Positions 36,114 through 43,855 of a DNA stretch of 64,000 nucleotides are shown here, one piece after another. Within the stretch, counting starts at the first letter, position 1. Every line of letters starts with the position of its first letter. Source of the stretch: JALORV01 sp963712485 (lineage in GTDB: Bacteria; Pseudomonadota; Gammaproteobacteria; Burkholderiales; Burkholderiaceae_F); assembly GCA_963712485.1 (NCBI GenBank), contig CAVQID010000059.1:35713-99712 (forward strand), read 5' to 3'. A model generated the notes under the pieces. It had not been told where the DNA came from. It saw nothing but the letters and a program-made list of their open reading frames with translations, and did not search any database. The position numbers and the translations under genes are program-made.

Positions 36114-37628
36114 CTACCGGGCGATCCTGATGCGCGCGAAGCCGTGTTCGTCGCGCGGGATGCCGAAGAGCGAGCCCGAAGCCCCGGTGTCGTACACGGA
36201 ATCGCTGTCGCGCAGGCCCAGGTAGGCCTTCATGCCGCGCGCCGCCTTGCGGCCGGCCCCCATGGCCTGGATCACGGTGGCTGCACCCGTCACGATGTCA
36301 CCGCCGGCGTAGACACCCGCGATCGAGGTCGCGAGGTTGTCGTCGGTCGCGATATAGCCCCACTTGTTGAGCTTGAGCTTCGCGGTCTGTCCGAGGATGG
36401 GGTTGGCGTTCGTGCCGATCGCGAACACCACCATGTCGGTCTCGAACTCGAATTCGCTGCCCGGCACCACGACCGGACGGCGCCGGCCCGATTCATCCGG
36501 TTCGCCCAGTTCCATTTTCACGCACCGCAGTGCGCGCACGTTGTTGTCCTTGTCGCCGAGAATCTCGACCGGACTGGTGAGCCAGTTGAAGTCGACGCCT
36601 TCCTGTTCCGCGTGGTGGATCTCCTCGACGCGCGCCGGCGCTTCCTTCTTCGAACGGCGGTAGATACAGTGCACGGTGTCCGCACCCAATCGGAGTGAGA
36701 CGCGCAGCGCGTCCATTGCCGTATTGCCCGCGCCGATGACAGCGACGTGCTTACCCGGCTGCAGCGGCGTATCGAAGTTGGGAAAATCGCGTGCCCGCAT
36801 CAGGTTGCAGCGGGTCAGCAGTTCATTGGCCGACAGTACGCCGTTCAGCGATTCGCCCGGGATGCCCATGAAGCTCGGATAGCCGGCGCCGGTGCCGATG
36901 AACACCGCATGGAAGCCCATCTCCGTCAGCATCTGCTCGATCGTGAACAGTCGCCCGACCAGCGTGTTGCACTCGAAGCGCACGCCGAGGTTCTTCAGCT
37001 TCTCGATTTCGGCGTCGATGACGACGTTGGGCAGGCGGAAGTCCGGGATGCCGTACTTGAGAACGCCGCCCGGCGTGTGGAACGCTTCGTAAACGATGAC
37101 TTCGCAGCCCGCCTTCGCCATGTCGGCGGCGCACGCCATGCCGGCAGGGCCGGCGCCGACGATGCCGACCTTGAATCCGGACGGCTCGATGTACGGAACG
37201 TTTTCCCAGCCCTCGGCGATCGCCATGTCGCCGACGAAGCGCTCGAGTCGGCCGATGGCCACGGGTTCCAGCCGATTTTCTGGCAGGCCGACCGTGCATA
37301 CGCCTTCGCACTGGTTTTCCTGCGGACACACGCGCCCGCAGACTGACGGCAGCAGGTTGGTGTCGGTGATGATGTCGTAGGCACCGTTGTAGTGCTTTTC
37401 ACTGATCTTCTTGATGAAGCCCGGGATGTCGATGCCGACCGGGCAGCCACGCACGCAGGGCTCATCCGGGCACTGCAGGCAGCGCTCGGCCTCGCGTAGC
37501 GCGTCCTCCAGGCGGTAACCGCAGGCCACCTCCTCGAAGTTGCGGGCCCGTACCTGCGGGTCCTGCTCGGGCATCGGCGTCCGCTCTTGCGGAATCGTCC
37601 GGATCGTCTTCTTCTTTGCCGTGGCCAT
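36114..37628 (-). CDS. nfnB: NfnB/GltD-like NADPH-dependent flavoprotein
   Basis: 504 residues. An N-terminal iron-sulfur region (ERCLQCPDEPCVRGCP near 50-64; CGRVCPQENQCEGVC near 97-111) is followed by FAD (GIVGAGPAGMACAADM, near 155) and NADP (VIGAGNTAMDALR, near 297) sites and a C-terminal FAD closure (GVYAGGDIVTGAATVIQAMGAG). Alone this could be a glutamate-synthase small subunit, but gltB is absent and the NfnA-like gene lies 18 bases upstream, so it is best read as the large subunit of an NfnAB (SudAB) complex. That enzyme couples ferredoxin and NADH to NADP by flavin-based bifurcation. Followed by korA. Confidence 0.85.
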   Translation of the reverse strand: MATAKKKTIRTIPQERTPMPEQDPQVRARNFEEVACGYRLEDALREAERCLQCPDEPCVRGCPVGIDIPGFIKKISEKHYNGAYDIITDTNLLPSVCGRVCPQENQCEGVCTVGLPENRLEPVAIGRLERFVGDMAIAEGWENVPYIEPSGFKVGIVGAGPAGMACAADMAKAGCEVIVYEAFHTPGGVLKYGIPDFRLPNVVIDAEIEKLKNLGVRFECNTLVGRLFTIEQMLTEMGFHAVFIGTGAGYPSFMGIPGESLNGVLSANELLTRCNLMRARDFPNFDTPLQPGKHVAVIGAGNTAMDALRVSLRLGADTVHCIYRRSKKEAPARVEEIHHAEQEGVDFNWLTSPVEILGDKDNNVRALRCVKMELGEPDESGRRRPVVVPGSEFEFETDMVVFAIGTNANPILGQTAKLKLNKWGYIATDDNLATSIAGVYAGGDIVTGAATVIQAMGAGRKAARGMKAYLGLRDSDSVYDTGASGSLFGIPRDEHGFARIRIAR

Positions 37629-37646
37629 GGGTTCCTCCCGCGCGGA

Positions 37647-38597
37647 TCAGCCGTCGGTGCTGGGCTGCAGGTCGATCGGAGGCTCGGCGTCGACCGCGCC
37701 GAGTACGGCGGTCTTCAGGTCGACGACCTTGTCGGCGCGGATGCGGCAGGTTTCCTGCCAGCGTTCCATCGCATCGTGCTCGGCGCGTCTGTAACGCACC
37801 AGCCGCGACATCAAGTCGTCGAAATCGACCTTGTGACCGTCGAAGTCGGGCCCGTCGACGCACGCGAACTTGACCTGGTCGCCGACCTTGACGCGGCAGC
37901 CGCCGCACATGCCGGTGCCATCGACCATCACCGGGTTCAGGCTGACCATCGTCTTGATGCCATGAGCGCGCGTGGCCTCGGCGCATCCCTTCATCATGAT
38001 CGGCGGACCGATGGCCACCACCTCGTCGATGTCCGCGTGCTTCGCGACCGCCTGCTTGATGCCTTCGGTCACGAGACCCTTGATGCCGGCCGAGCCGTCG
38101 TCCGTGCAGATGATCAGTTCATCGCAGACGGCTGCGAACTTGTCGCGCCAGAACATCAGTTCCTTGTTGCGGAAGCCGATGACGCCGATGACGTAGGCGC
38201 CGCTTTCCTTGTACGCGCGGGCCTGCGGATACACGGGTGCGACACCAAGGCCGCCGCCGACGCAGATGACTTTCTTCGCCTGGCCGATGTGGCTCGGAAT
38301 GCCCATCGGTCCGACCATCGCGTAGAGGGTGTCGCCGACCTTCAGGTTCGACTGCATCTCCTTCGTGGTCTTGCCGACCGCCTGGATCACCAGCGTGATG
38401 GTGCCGCGTTCGCGGCTGAAATCGGCGATCGTCAGCGGGATGCGCTCACCGTGCTCGTTTTCCATCACGATGACGAACTGCCCGGGTTTGGCCGCCTGCG
38501 CCATCATCGGGTGCGCCACCTCGAGCATGTAGGTGACGTCGGAATAATCCTCGCGCGCGACGATCCGGAATCCGGATCCTTCGTTCGCCTGCGCCAT
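37647..38597 (-). CDS. nfnA: NfnA/SudB-like ferredoxin:NADP reductase subunit
   Basis: 316 residues from the ATG at 38597, chosen over an in-frame ATG at 38633 because AGGAGA lies 8 bases before it. It has an FAD-binding FNR domain (residues 1-100; AKPGQFVIVM), a nucleotide domain (KKVICVGGGLGVAPVYPQAR, GIKGLVTEGI) and a C-terminal [2Fe-2S] site DGTGMCGGC then FACVDGPDF (near 227-247). In Thermotoga NfnA this cluster is held by three Cys and the Asp of the same motif, and all are conserved here. It partners the next gene. Confidence 0.87.
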   Translation of the reverse strand: MAQANEGSGFRIVAREDYSDVTYMLEVAHPMMAQAAKPGQFVIVMENEHGERIPLTIADFSRERGTITLVIQAVGKTTKEMQSNLKVGDTLYAMVGPMGIPSHIGQAKKVICVGGGLGVAPVYPQARAYKESGAYVIGVIGFRNKELMFWRDKFAAVCDELIICTDDGSAGIKGLVTEGIKQAVAKHADIDEVVAIGPPIMMKGCAEATRAHGIKTMVSLNPVMVDGTGMCGGCRVKVGDQVKFACVDGPDFDGHKVDFDDLMSRLVRYRRAEHDAMERWQETCRIRADKVVDLKTAVLGAVDAEPPIDLQPSTDG

Positions 38598-38658
38598 GGT
38601 TGTCTCCTGTGCGCTGATGTATGACACGCGCACCGTCTGCGTGCGTCTTCAGCCATAA

Positions 38659-38676
38659 GTGAGGCGGCGGCCTCAC
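38659..38676 (-). other. Hairpin in the gap between the two oxidoreductase sets
   Basis: GTGAGGC and GCCTCAC pair perfectly across a GGCG loop, about midway in the 199-base gap between korB of set 2 (stop at 38797) and nfnA (start at 38597). No U-run follows. The gap may contain a separate promoter for the nfnA-nfnB-korA-korB set or an mRNA processing site. Confidence 0.4.
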
Positions 38677-38796
38677 GTAGTCAGGAGCATTCGCCTTGTG
38701 GAGCCCGAGGGCCTTGATCTGGGGCAACCGACCCGGAACTCGCGTCCAGGACAGACCCAGAGCGCCGCGCAGCGACGTCTCAGCAAGGCTGTGGAG

Positions 38797-39852
38797 TTAG
38801 CGGAGCTCGGCGTTCAGGGCCGCCAGCGCGGCGGTGCCGGGGCAGAGGTCCGGCTCGGTCAGGCGGTTGAGCGGTGTGGCCACGGTATTCAGATGCTCGT
38901 GCAGGTCGTCGGCGGCCGGGTCGATGAAGAGCAGGCCTGTCACGATCTCGCCGCGGTCCTGGTGCGCGTGGATGTGGCAGATGGCTGCGAGCCGATCGCC
39001 CGGGTCATAGCCATCATGAAGCTTGCGCAGGCGCAACTGGCTGCCGTCGTGCTGCGTGATCTCGATGACTTCGCCTGGTTCGTAGTTCGCCACCAGCGTG
39101 TCGCGGCGGGGCATGAAGTCCAGCCGGTTGACCGCATCGTTGTGCTCGCGCACGTAGTCATAGCTGTGCGTGCTGCCGGCGTGGTTGTTGAATGCGACGC
39201 ACGGACTCAGCACATCGATCATCGCGGTGCCGCGATGATGCAAAGCGCCCTTGATCAGCGGCACCAGTTGCTCCTTGTCGCCCGAGAAGCTGCGGGCGAC
39301 ATAGGTGATGCCAAGCTGGATCGCGAGCGAGACCAGGTCGATCGCCGAATCGCGATTGACCGCGCCGCGCTTGGACTTCGAGCCGCGGTCGGCGGTGGCC
39401 GAAAATTGCCCCTTGGTCAGTCCGTACACGCCGTTGTTCTCGACGATGTAAGTCATGTTGACGCCGCGCCGGACCATGTGCGCAAACTGGCCGAGGCCGA
39501 TCGATGCCGAATCTCCATCGCCGGAAACGCCGAGATAGATCAGGTCCCGATTGGCGAGGTTGGCCCCGGTGAGCACGGACGGCATGCGGCCATGGACCGA
39601 ATTGAAGCCGTGTGAATTGCCGAGAAAGTAGTCCGGCGTCTTGGACGAGCAGCCGATCCCCGAGAGCTTCGCGACGAGATGCGGCTGAAGGTCCAGTTCC
39701 CAGCAGGCCTGGATGATCGCGGCAGAGATCGAGTCGTGGCCGCAGCCCGCGCACAGCGTCGAGATCTTGCCTTCGTAGTCGCGCCGGGTGTAGCCGAGGG
39801 TATTGGTCGGCAGCGACGGATGATGCAGTCTGGGTTTGGCAAGGTAGGTCAT
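38797..39852 (-). CDS. 2-oxoacid:ferredoxin oxidoreductase beta subunit, set 2
   Basis: 351 residues. Cysteines at TLCAGCGHD (34 and 37) and GIGCSSKTP (about 68), TPP motif VSGDGDSASIG and the ENNGVYGLTKGQFSATADRG loop define the KorB/PorB family; LSPCVAFNNH holds the fourth Cys near 205. The C-terminal tail (about 60 residues beyond the set 1 protein) differs and includes a DGSQLRLRKLHDGYDP segment. The paralogue is clearly distinct from the set 1 protein, which suggests a different substrate or partner. Begins 7 bases after the alpha subunit gene. Confidence 0.9.
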   Translation of the reverse strand: MTYLAKPRLHHPSLPTNTLGYTRRDYEGKISTLCAGCGHDSISAAIIQACWELDLQPHLVAKLSGIGCSSKTPDYFLGNSHGFNSVHGRMPSVLTGANLANRDLIYLGVSGDGDSASIGLGQFAHMVRRGVNMTYIVENNGVYGLTKGQFSATADRGSKSKRGAVNRDSAIDLVSLAIQLGITYVARSFSGDKEQLVPLIKGALHHRGTAMIDVLSPCVAFNNHAGSTHSYDYVREHNDAVNRLDFMPRRDTLVANYEPGEVIEITQHDGSQLRLRKLHDGYDPGDRLAAICHIHAHQDRGEIVTGLLFIDPAADDLHEHLNTVATPLNRLTEPDLCPGTAALAALNAELR

Positions 39853-39859
39853 GGCTGCC

Positions 39860-41752
39860 TCACGCGGCCTTGTCGTTCTTCAGCGGGCGCACATTGCTCG
39901 GCCTGGCGCGCTCGCTGATCGCCTGCACGATGAAGCGTGCGGTGATCGGCGTGCCGTCGTAATGCAGGATCGGCAGCAGCCGGGCCGGATCCGTCTCGAG
40001 CTCGTTGACCAGCAACGTGCGCAATTGCGCGTCACGGTTCTGCTCGACCACGAAAATGACGTCATGTTCCGCGATGAAGCGCTCGACTTCCTCGCAGAAC
40101 GGAAACGCGCGGATGCGCATGCTGGCGAGGTGCACGCCCTGCTGCTCCAGCAGTTCGAGTGCCTCGTCCATCGCCGGCGCGGTCGAGCCGTAATGGATGA
40201 CGGCGCCGGTGGCCTTGCGTGGCGGCGTGCGCACGACCGGTTGCGGCACCAGCGTCTTTGCGTGATCGAACTTCCGCAGCAGCCGCTCCATGTTGTAGAT
40301 GTAGTCGGCTCCCGCTTCGGAATAGCGGGCGTAGGCATCGCGCGTGCTGCCGCGCGTGAAGTACGCGCCGCGTGTCGGGTGCGCGCCGGGCATCGTCCGG
40401 AACGGTATGCCGTCGCCGTCGACGTCCAGATACCGGCCGAAGTCGTTGCCGGACTCGAGCTCCTCGGCGCTCATCACCTTGCCGCGATCGTAGCTGCGCT
40501 TCTCATCCCAGCTGAACGGCGCGCACAGGCGGTGGTTCATGCCGATGTCCAGGTCCGTCATCAGGAAGATCGGCGTCTGCAGCCGTTCCGCGAGATCCAG
40601 GGCCGCCGCGGCAAACACGAAGCACTCGTGCGGGTCCTCGGGAAACAGCAGGACATGCTTGGTATCGCCATGGGACGCATAGGCGCAGGCGATCAGGTCG
40701 GATTGCTGTGTGCGCGTCGGCATGCCGGTCGACGGCCCGCCGCGCTGCACATTGATGATCAGCGCCGGGACTTCGGCAAAGTAGGCGAGCCCGATGAACT
40801 CGGTCATCAGCGACACGCCCGGTCCTGACGTGGCGGTGAACGCCCGGGCACCGTTCCAGCTCGCGCCAATCACCATGCCGATCGATGCCAGTTCATCCTC
40901 TGCCTGCACGATCGCGAACTTGCTGCGACCGGTCTGCCGGTCGACGCGGTAGCGGTTGCAGTACTTCTGGAACGCCTCTGCGACCGAGGTCGACGGCGTG
41001 ATCGGGTACCACGCGCACACCGTCGCACCGCCATAGACGCATCCGAGTGCCGTGGCCGCGTTGCCCTCGACGAAGATGCGGTCGCCGACCTTGTCGCTGG
41101 GCCGGATCTGCAGGCCGACCGCGTCCTCGAGGTGCTCGCGGCCGTAATGCAGGCCGGTCATGAAGGCGTCGAGGTTCGGCTTGATCAGCTTGTCCTTGCC
41201 CTTGTACTGCTCGCCCAGCAGAGTGGCGATGACCTCGGGGTCGATGCCAAGCATCGATGAGAGCACGCCCACGTACATGATGTTCTTCAGCAGCAGGCGT
41301 TCCTTGGCATCCGAGAACTTGGCCGCCGCGATTTCCGTGAGAGGCACGCCGATGACGTTGATGTCTGCGCGGAACCGCTCCGCCGGCATCGGTCGCGTGG
41401 AGTCGTACATCAGGTAGCCGCCCGGCTCGATCTCCTTGAGGTCGCGATCCCAGGTCTGCGGATTCATCGCGATCATCAGGTCGACGCCACCGCGGCGGCC
41501 AAGATGACCCTGCTCGGTGACCCGGACTTCATACCAGGTGGGCAGGCCCTGGATGTTGGACGGAAAAATGTTGCGCGGCGAGACCGGCACGCCCATGCGC
41601 AGGATGCTGCGCGCAAAAAGCTCGTTGGCCGAGGCGGACCCCGAGCCGTTGACGTTGGCGAACTTCACGACGAAATCGTTCACCGCCTTGATGCGCGCCG
41701 GCCGTGATGAACTCATGCCGGCCGGCTGCGGACTTCTCGTTCGGGTGTCCAT
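39860..41752 (-). CDS. 2-oxoacid:ferredoxin oxidoreductase gamma-alpha fused subunit, set 2
   Basis: 630 residues from the ATG at 41752, which overlaps the flavoprotein stop (TGATG) and has a GGAGGGAGG site 7 bases upstream. Gamma domain (VNGSGSASANELFARSIL) at 35-220, then alpha (EGNAATALGCVYGGATVCAW, YPITPSTSVAEAF, TSGPGVSLMTEFIGLAYFAE, NVQRGGPSTGMPTRTQQSD). A longer frame continues upstream inside the neighbouring gene and is not used. Forms a heterodimer or tetramer with the next gene's beta subunit; substrate unknown. Confidence 0.92.
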   Translation of the reverse strand: MDTRTRSPQPAGMSSSRPARIKAVNDFVVKFANVNGSGSASANELFARSILRMGVPVSPRNIFPSNIQGLPTWYEVRVTEQGHLGRRGGVDLMIAMNPQTWDRDLKEIEPGGYLMYDSTRPMPAERFRADINVIGVPLTEIAAAKFSDAKERLLLKNIMYVGVLSSMLGIDPEVIATLLGEQYKGKDKLIKPNLDAFMTGLHYGREHLEDAVGLQIRPSDKVGDRIFVEGNAATALGCVYGGATVCAWYPITPSTSVAEAFQKYCNRYRVDRQTGRSKFAIVQAEDELASIGMVIGASWNGARAFTATSGPGVSLMTEFIGLAYFAEVPALIINVQRGGPSTGMPTRTQQSDLIACAYASHGDTKHVLLFPEDPHECFVFAAAALDLAERLQTPIFLMTDLDIGMNHRLCAPFSWDEKRSYDRGKVMSAEELESGNDFGRYLDVDGDGIPFRTMPGAHPTRGAYFTRGSTRDAYARYSEAGADYIYNMERLLRKFDHAKTLVPQPVVRTPPRKATGAVIHYGSTAPAMDEALELLEQQGVHLASMRIRAFPFCEEVERFIAEHDVIFVVEQNRDAQLRTLLVNELETDPARLLPILHYDGTPITARFIVQAISERARPSNVRPLKNDKAA

Positions 41753-43572
41753 CAGGCAGCCTCCCTCCGTGGCGTGCGGCAGCCGCGTCCGGCATGCGTC
41801 ACGTTCAGCAGGAACTTCTGCATGTCCCAGGCGCCGGTCGGGCACCGCTCGGCGCACAGGCCACAGTGCAGGCAGACGTCCTCGTCCTTCACCATCACGC
41901 GGCCGGTTTTGAGCTGCGCGGAAACGTACAGAGGTTGTCCCGCGTTTACTGCAGGGCGACTCAGTCGCTTGCGCAACTCTCCTTCCTCGCCGTTGGCGGT
42001 AAACGTAATGCAGTCGGTCGGACAGACATCGACACAGGCGTCGCATTCGATGCACTGCTGCGCCGAGAAGACGGTCTGCACATCGCAGTTCAGGCAGCGC
42101 TGCGCTTCCTTCCAGGCGGTCTGCACATCGAAGCCGAGTTCGACCTCGATCTTGATGTTGCGCAGCGACTGGTTGACGTCGTGCCAGGGGACCTTGAATC
42201 GCGTGTCGGCGGCGATCTGGTTGTCATAGCTCCATTCGTGGATGCCCATTTTCTGGGACACCAGCGTGACTCCGGGCGCAGGTCGCTCGCGCACGTCTTC
42301 GCCGTTCAGGTACTTGTCGATCGACACGGCGGCGTCATGTCCCTGCGCGACCGCCCAGATGATGTTCTTGGGGCCGAGCGCCGCGTCACCACCGAAGAAG
42401 ACATGGGCGCGGGTCGACTGCAGCGTCGTCTTGTCGAGGACCGGCATGCCCCACTCGTCGAACTCGATGCCACAGTCGCGTTCGATCCACGGGAACGCGT
42501 TTTCCTGGCCGACGGCGACCAGCACCTCGTCGCAGTCGATGCGTTGCTCGGGTTCGCCGGTGGGCACCAGCGAGCGGCGGCCGCGCTCGTCGTAGACCGC
42601 CTGCACCTTGTCGAACGACATGCCCGTCAGCCGTCCGTTGTCGTGCAGAAACGCCTTCGGCACGAGGAAATTGAGGATCGGGATGCCTTCGTGCATCGCG
42701 TCTTCCTTTTCCCACGGCGAAGCCTTCATCTCGTCAAAGCCGGAACGCACGACCACCTTGACGTCCTCACCGCCCAGTCGGCGCGCGGTACGGCAGCAGT
42801 CCATCGCGGTGTTGCCGCCACCCAGCACGATGACGCGCCTGCCGACCGCGGTGACGTGCCCGAAGGACACCGAGGCGAGCCAGTCGATGCCGATATGGAT
42901 CTTTGCGCTCGCCTCGCTGCGGCCGGGAAGGTCGAGGTCACGGCCCCGCGGTGCGCCCGAGCCGACGAAGACCGCGTCGTAGCCGTCCGCCAGCAGGCGT
43001 TTCATCGAGTCGATCGGCACACCGGCGCGAAATTCGACACCGAGGCCGAGCACGTAGCCGGTTTCCTCGTCGATCACTTCCTCCGGCAGGCGAAAGCGGG
43101 GAATCTGCGTGCGGATCATTCCGCCAGCCTTGGGATCGCGGTCGAAGACAATGACCTCATAACCCAGAGGGGCAAGGTCTCGAGCGACGGTCAGCGAAGC
43201 CGGCCCCGCGCCGACGCAGGCGACGCGCCGACCGTTCATGGGCACCCGGCGCCGCGGCATCCGCCCACGGATGTCGTCCTTGAAGTCGGCGGCAACGCGC
43301 TTGAGCCGGCAAATCGCCACGGGCTCGGGCCGGGCCACCTGGTTCTCCTCGACGCGGCCGCGACGGCACGCCGGTTCGCAGGGGCGGTCGCAGGTGCGTC
43401 CGAGGATTCCGGGAAATACGTTCGAGTGCCAGTTGACCATGTAGGCATCTGCAAAGCGCCCGGCGGCGATCATGCGGATGTATTCAGGCACAGGAGTGTG
43501 GGCCGGGCAGGCCCACTGGCAGTCCACGACGCGGTGAAAGTGGTCGGGACGACGGATGTCCGTCGCTTGCAC
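41752..43572 (-). CDS. GltD-like flavoprotein fused to 2[4Fe-4S] ferredoxin domain
   Basis: 606 residues starting at GTG 43572; an AGGAGGAG site 7 bases upstream decides this start over the longer open frame. N-terminal cluster-binding region (CQWACPAHTPVPEY; CDRPCEPACRRGR), FAD site (VACVGAGPASLTVARDL), NAD(P) site (VLGGGNTAMDCCRTARRLG), then a C-terminal tail with QCIECDACVDVCPTDC and VCLHCGLCAERCPTGAW, two [4Fe-4S] ferredoxin motifs. It could move electrons between NAD(P)H and ferredoxin-level clusters, directly to the oxidoreductase encoded next. Direction of flow is not determined. First gene of the minus-strand block and divergent from sucA. Confidence 0.87.
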   Translation of the reverse strand: MQATDIRRPDHFHRVVDCQWACPAHTPVPEYIRMIAAGRFADAYMVNWHSNVFPGILGRTCDRPCEPACRRGRVEENQVARPEPVAICRLKRVAADFKDDIRGRMPRRRVPMNGRRVACVGAGPASLTVARDLAPLGYEVIVFDRDPKAGGMIRTQIPRFRLPEEVIDEETGYVLGLGVEFRAGVPIDSMKRLLADGYDAVFVGSGAPRGRDLDLPGRSEASAKIHIGIDWLASVSFGHVTAVGRRVIVLGGGNTAMDCCRTARRLGGEDVKVVVRSGFDEMKASPWEKEDAMHEGIPILNFLVPKAFLHDNGRLTGMSFDKVQAVYDERGRRSLVPTGEPEQRIDCDEVLVAVGQENAFPWIERDCGIEFDEWGMPVLDKTTLQSTRAHVFFGGDAALGPKNIIWAVAQGHDAAVSIDKYLNGEDVRERPAPGVTLVSQKMGIHEWSYDNQIAADTRFKVPWHDVNQSLRNIKIEVELGFDVQTAWKEAQRCLNCDVQTVFSAQQCIECDACVDVCPTDCITFTANGEEGELRKRLSRPAVNAGQPLYVSAQLKTGRVMVKDEDVCLHCGLCAERCPTGAWDMQKFLLNVTHAGRGCRTPRREAA

Positions 43573-43683
43573 GTGTCTCCTCCTCGTCGTCTGGGCGGCG
43601 AGTATTGATGTAACCCGAGTGTATTCCCCGGCGGGCGCGCGCAGCGCTCCAAGAAGCCGATGCGGCGTAATGGAAACAGACCG

Positions 43684-43711
43684 TCGACATTCTCCCGGCC
43701 AGTGGTAGCAT
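43684..43711 (+). promoter_or_regulatory. Sigma-70-like promoter candidate for sucA
   Basis: TCGACA (43684-43689) and TAGCAT (43706-43711) are separated by 16 bases. They match TTGACA at five and TATAAT at four of six positions. Transcription from here would give a leader of about 140 bases before sucA. The site lies in the 283-base gap shared with the divergent flavoprotein-oxidoreductase block. Confidence 0.35.
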
Positions 43712-43855
43712 CGCGCGCTTGTCGCCATGCTTCACGCCTCTGGTCGACAGACTCGACGGTCGTGCCGGAAACCGGTGGCACCGTCGCCGGGCCGCAATCC
43801 AACGGCGTACCCGGGCATCTTCAACGAGATACTCGTTCTGAAAGGTGATGGACCG

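Noticed and set aside
34144..36225. 693-codon plus-strand frame
   Set aside because: It mirrors korA-1 on the other strand; no homology is recognisable and the real gene has clear domain motifs.
36114..37628. Reading this gene as glutamate synthase small subunit gltD
   Set aside because: No gltB is in the window and an NfnA-type gene with the Asp-Cys cluster motif lies 18 bases upstream, so the Nfn reading fits better, although gltD cannot be excluded from this protein alone.
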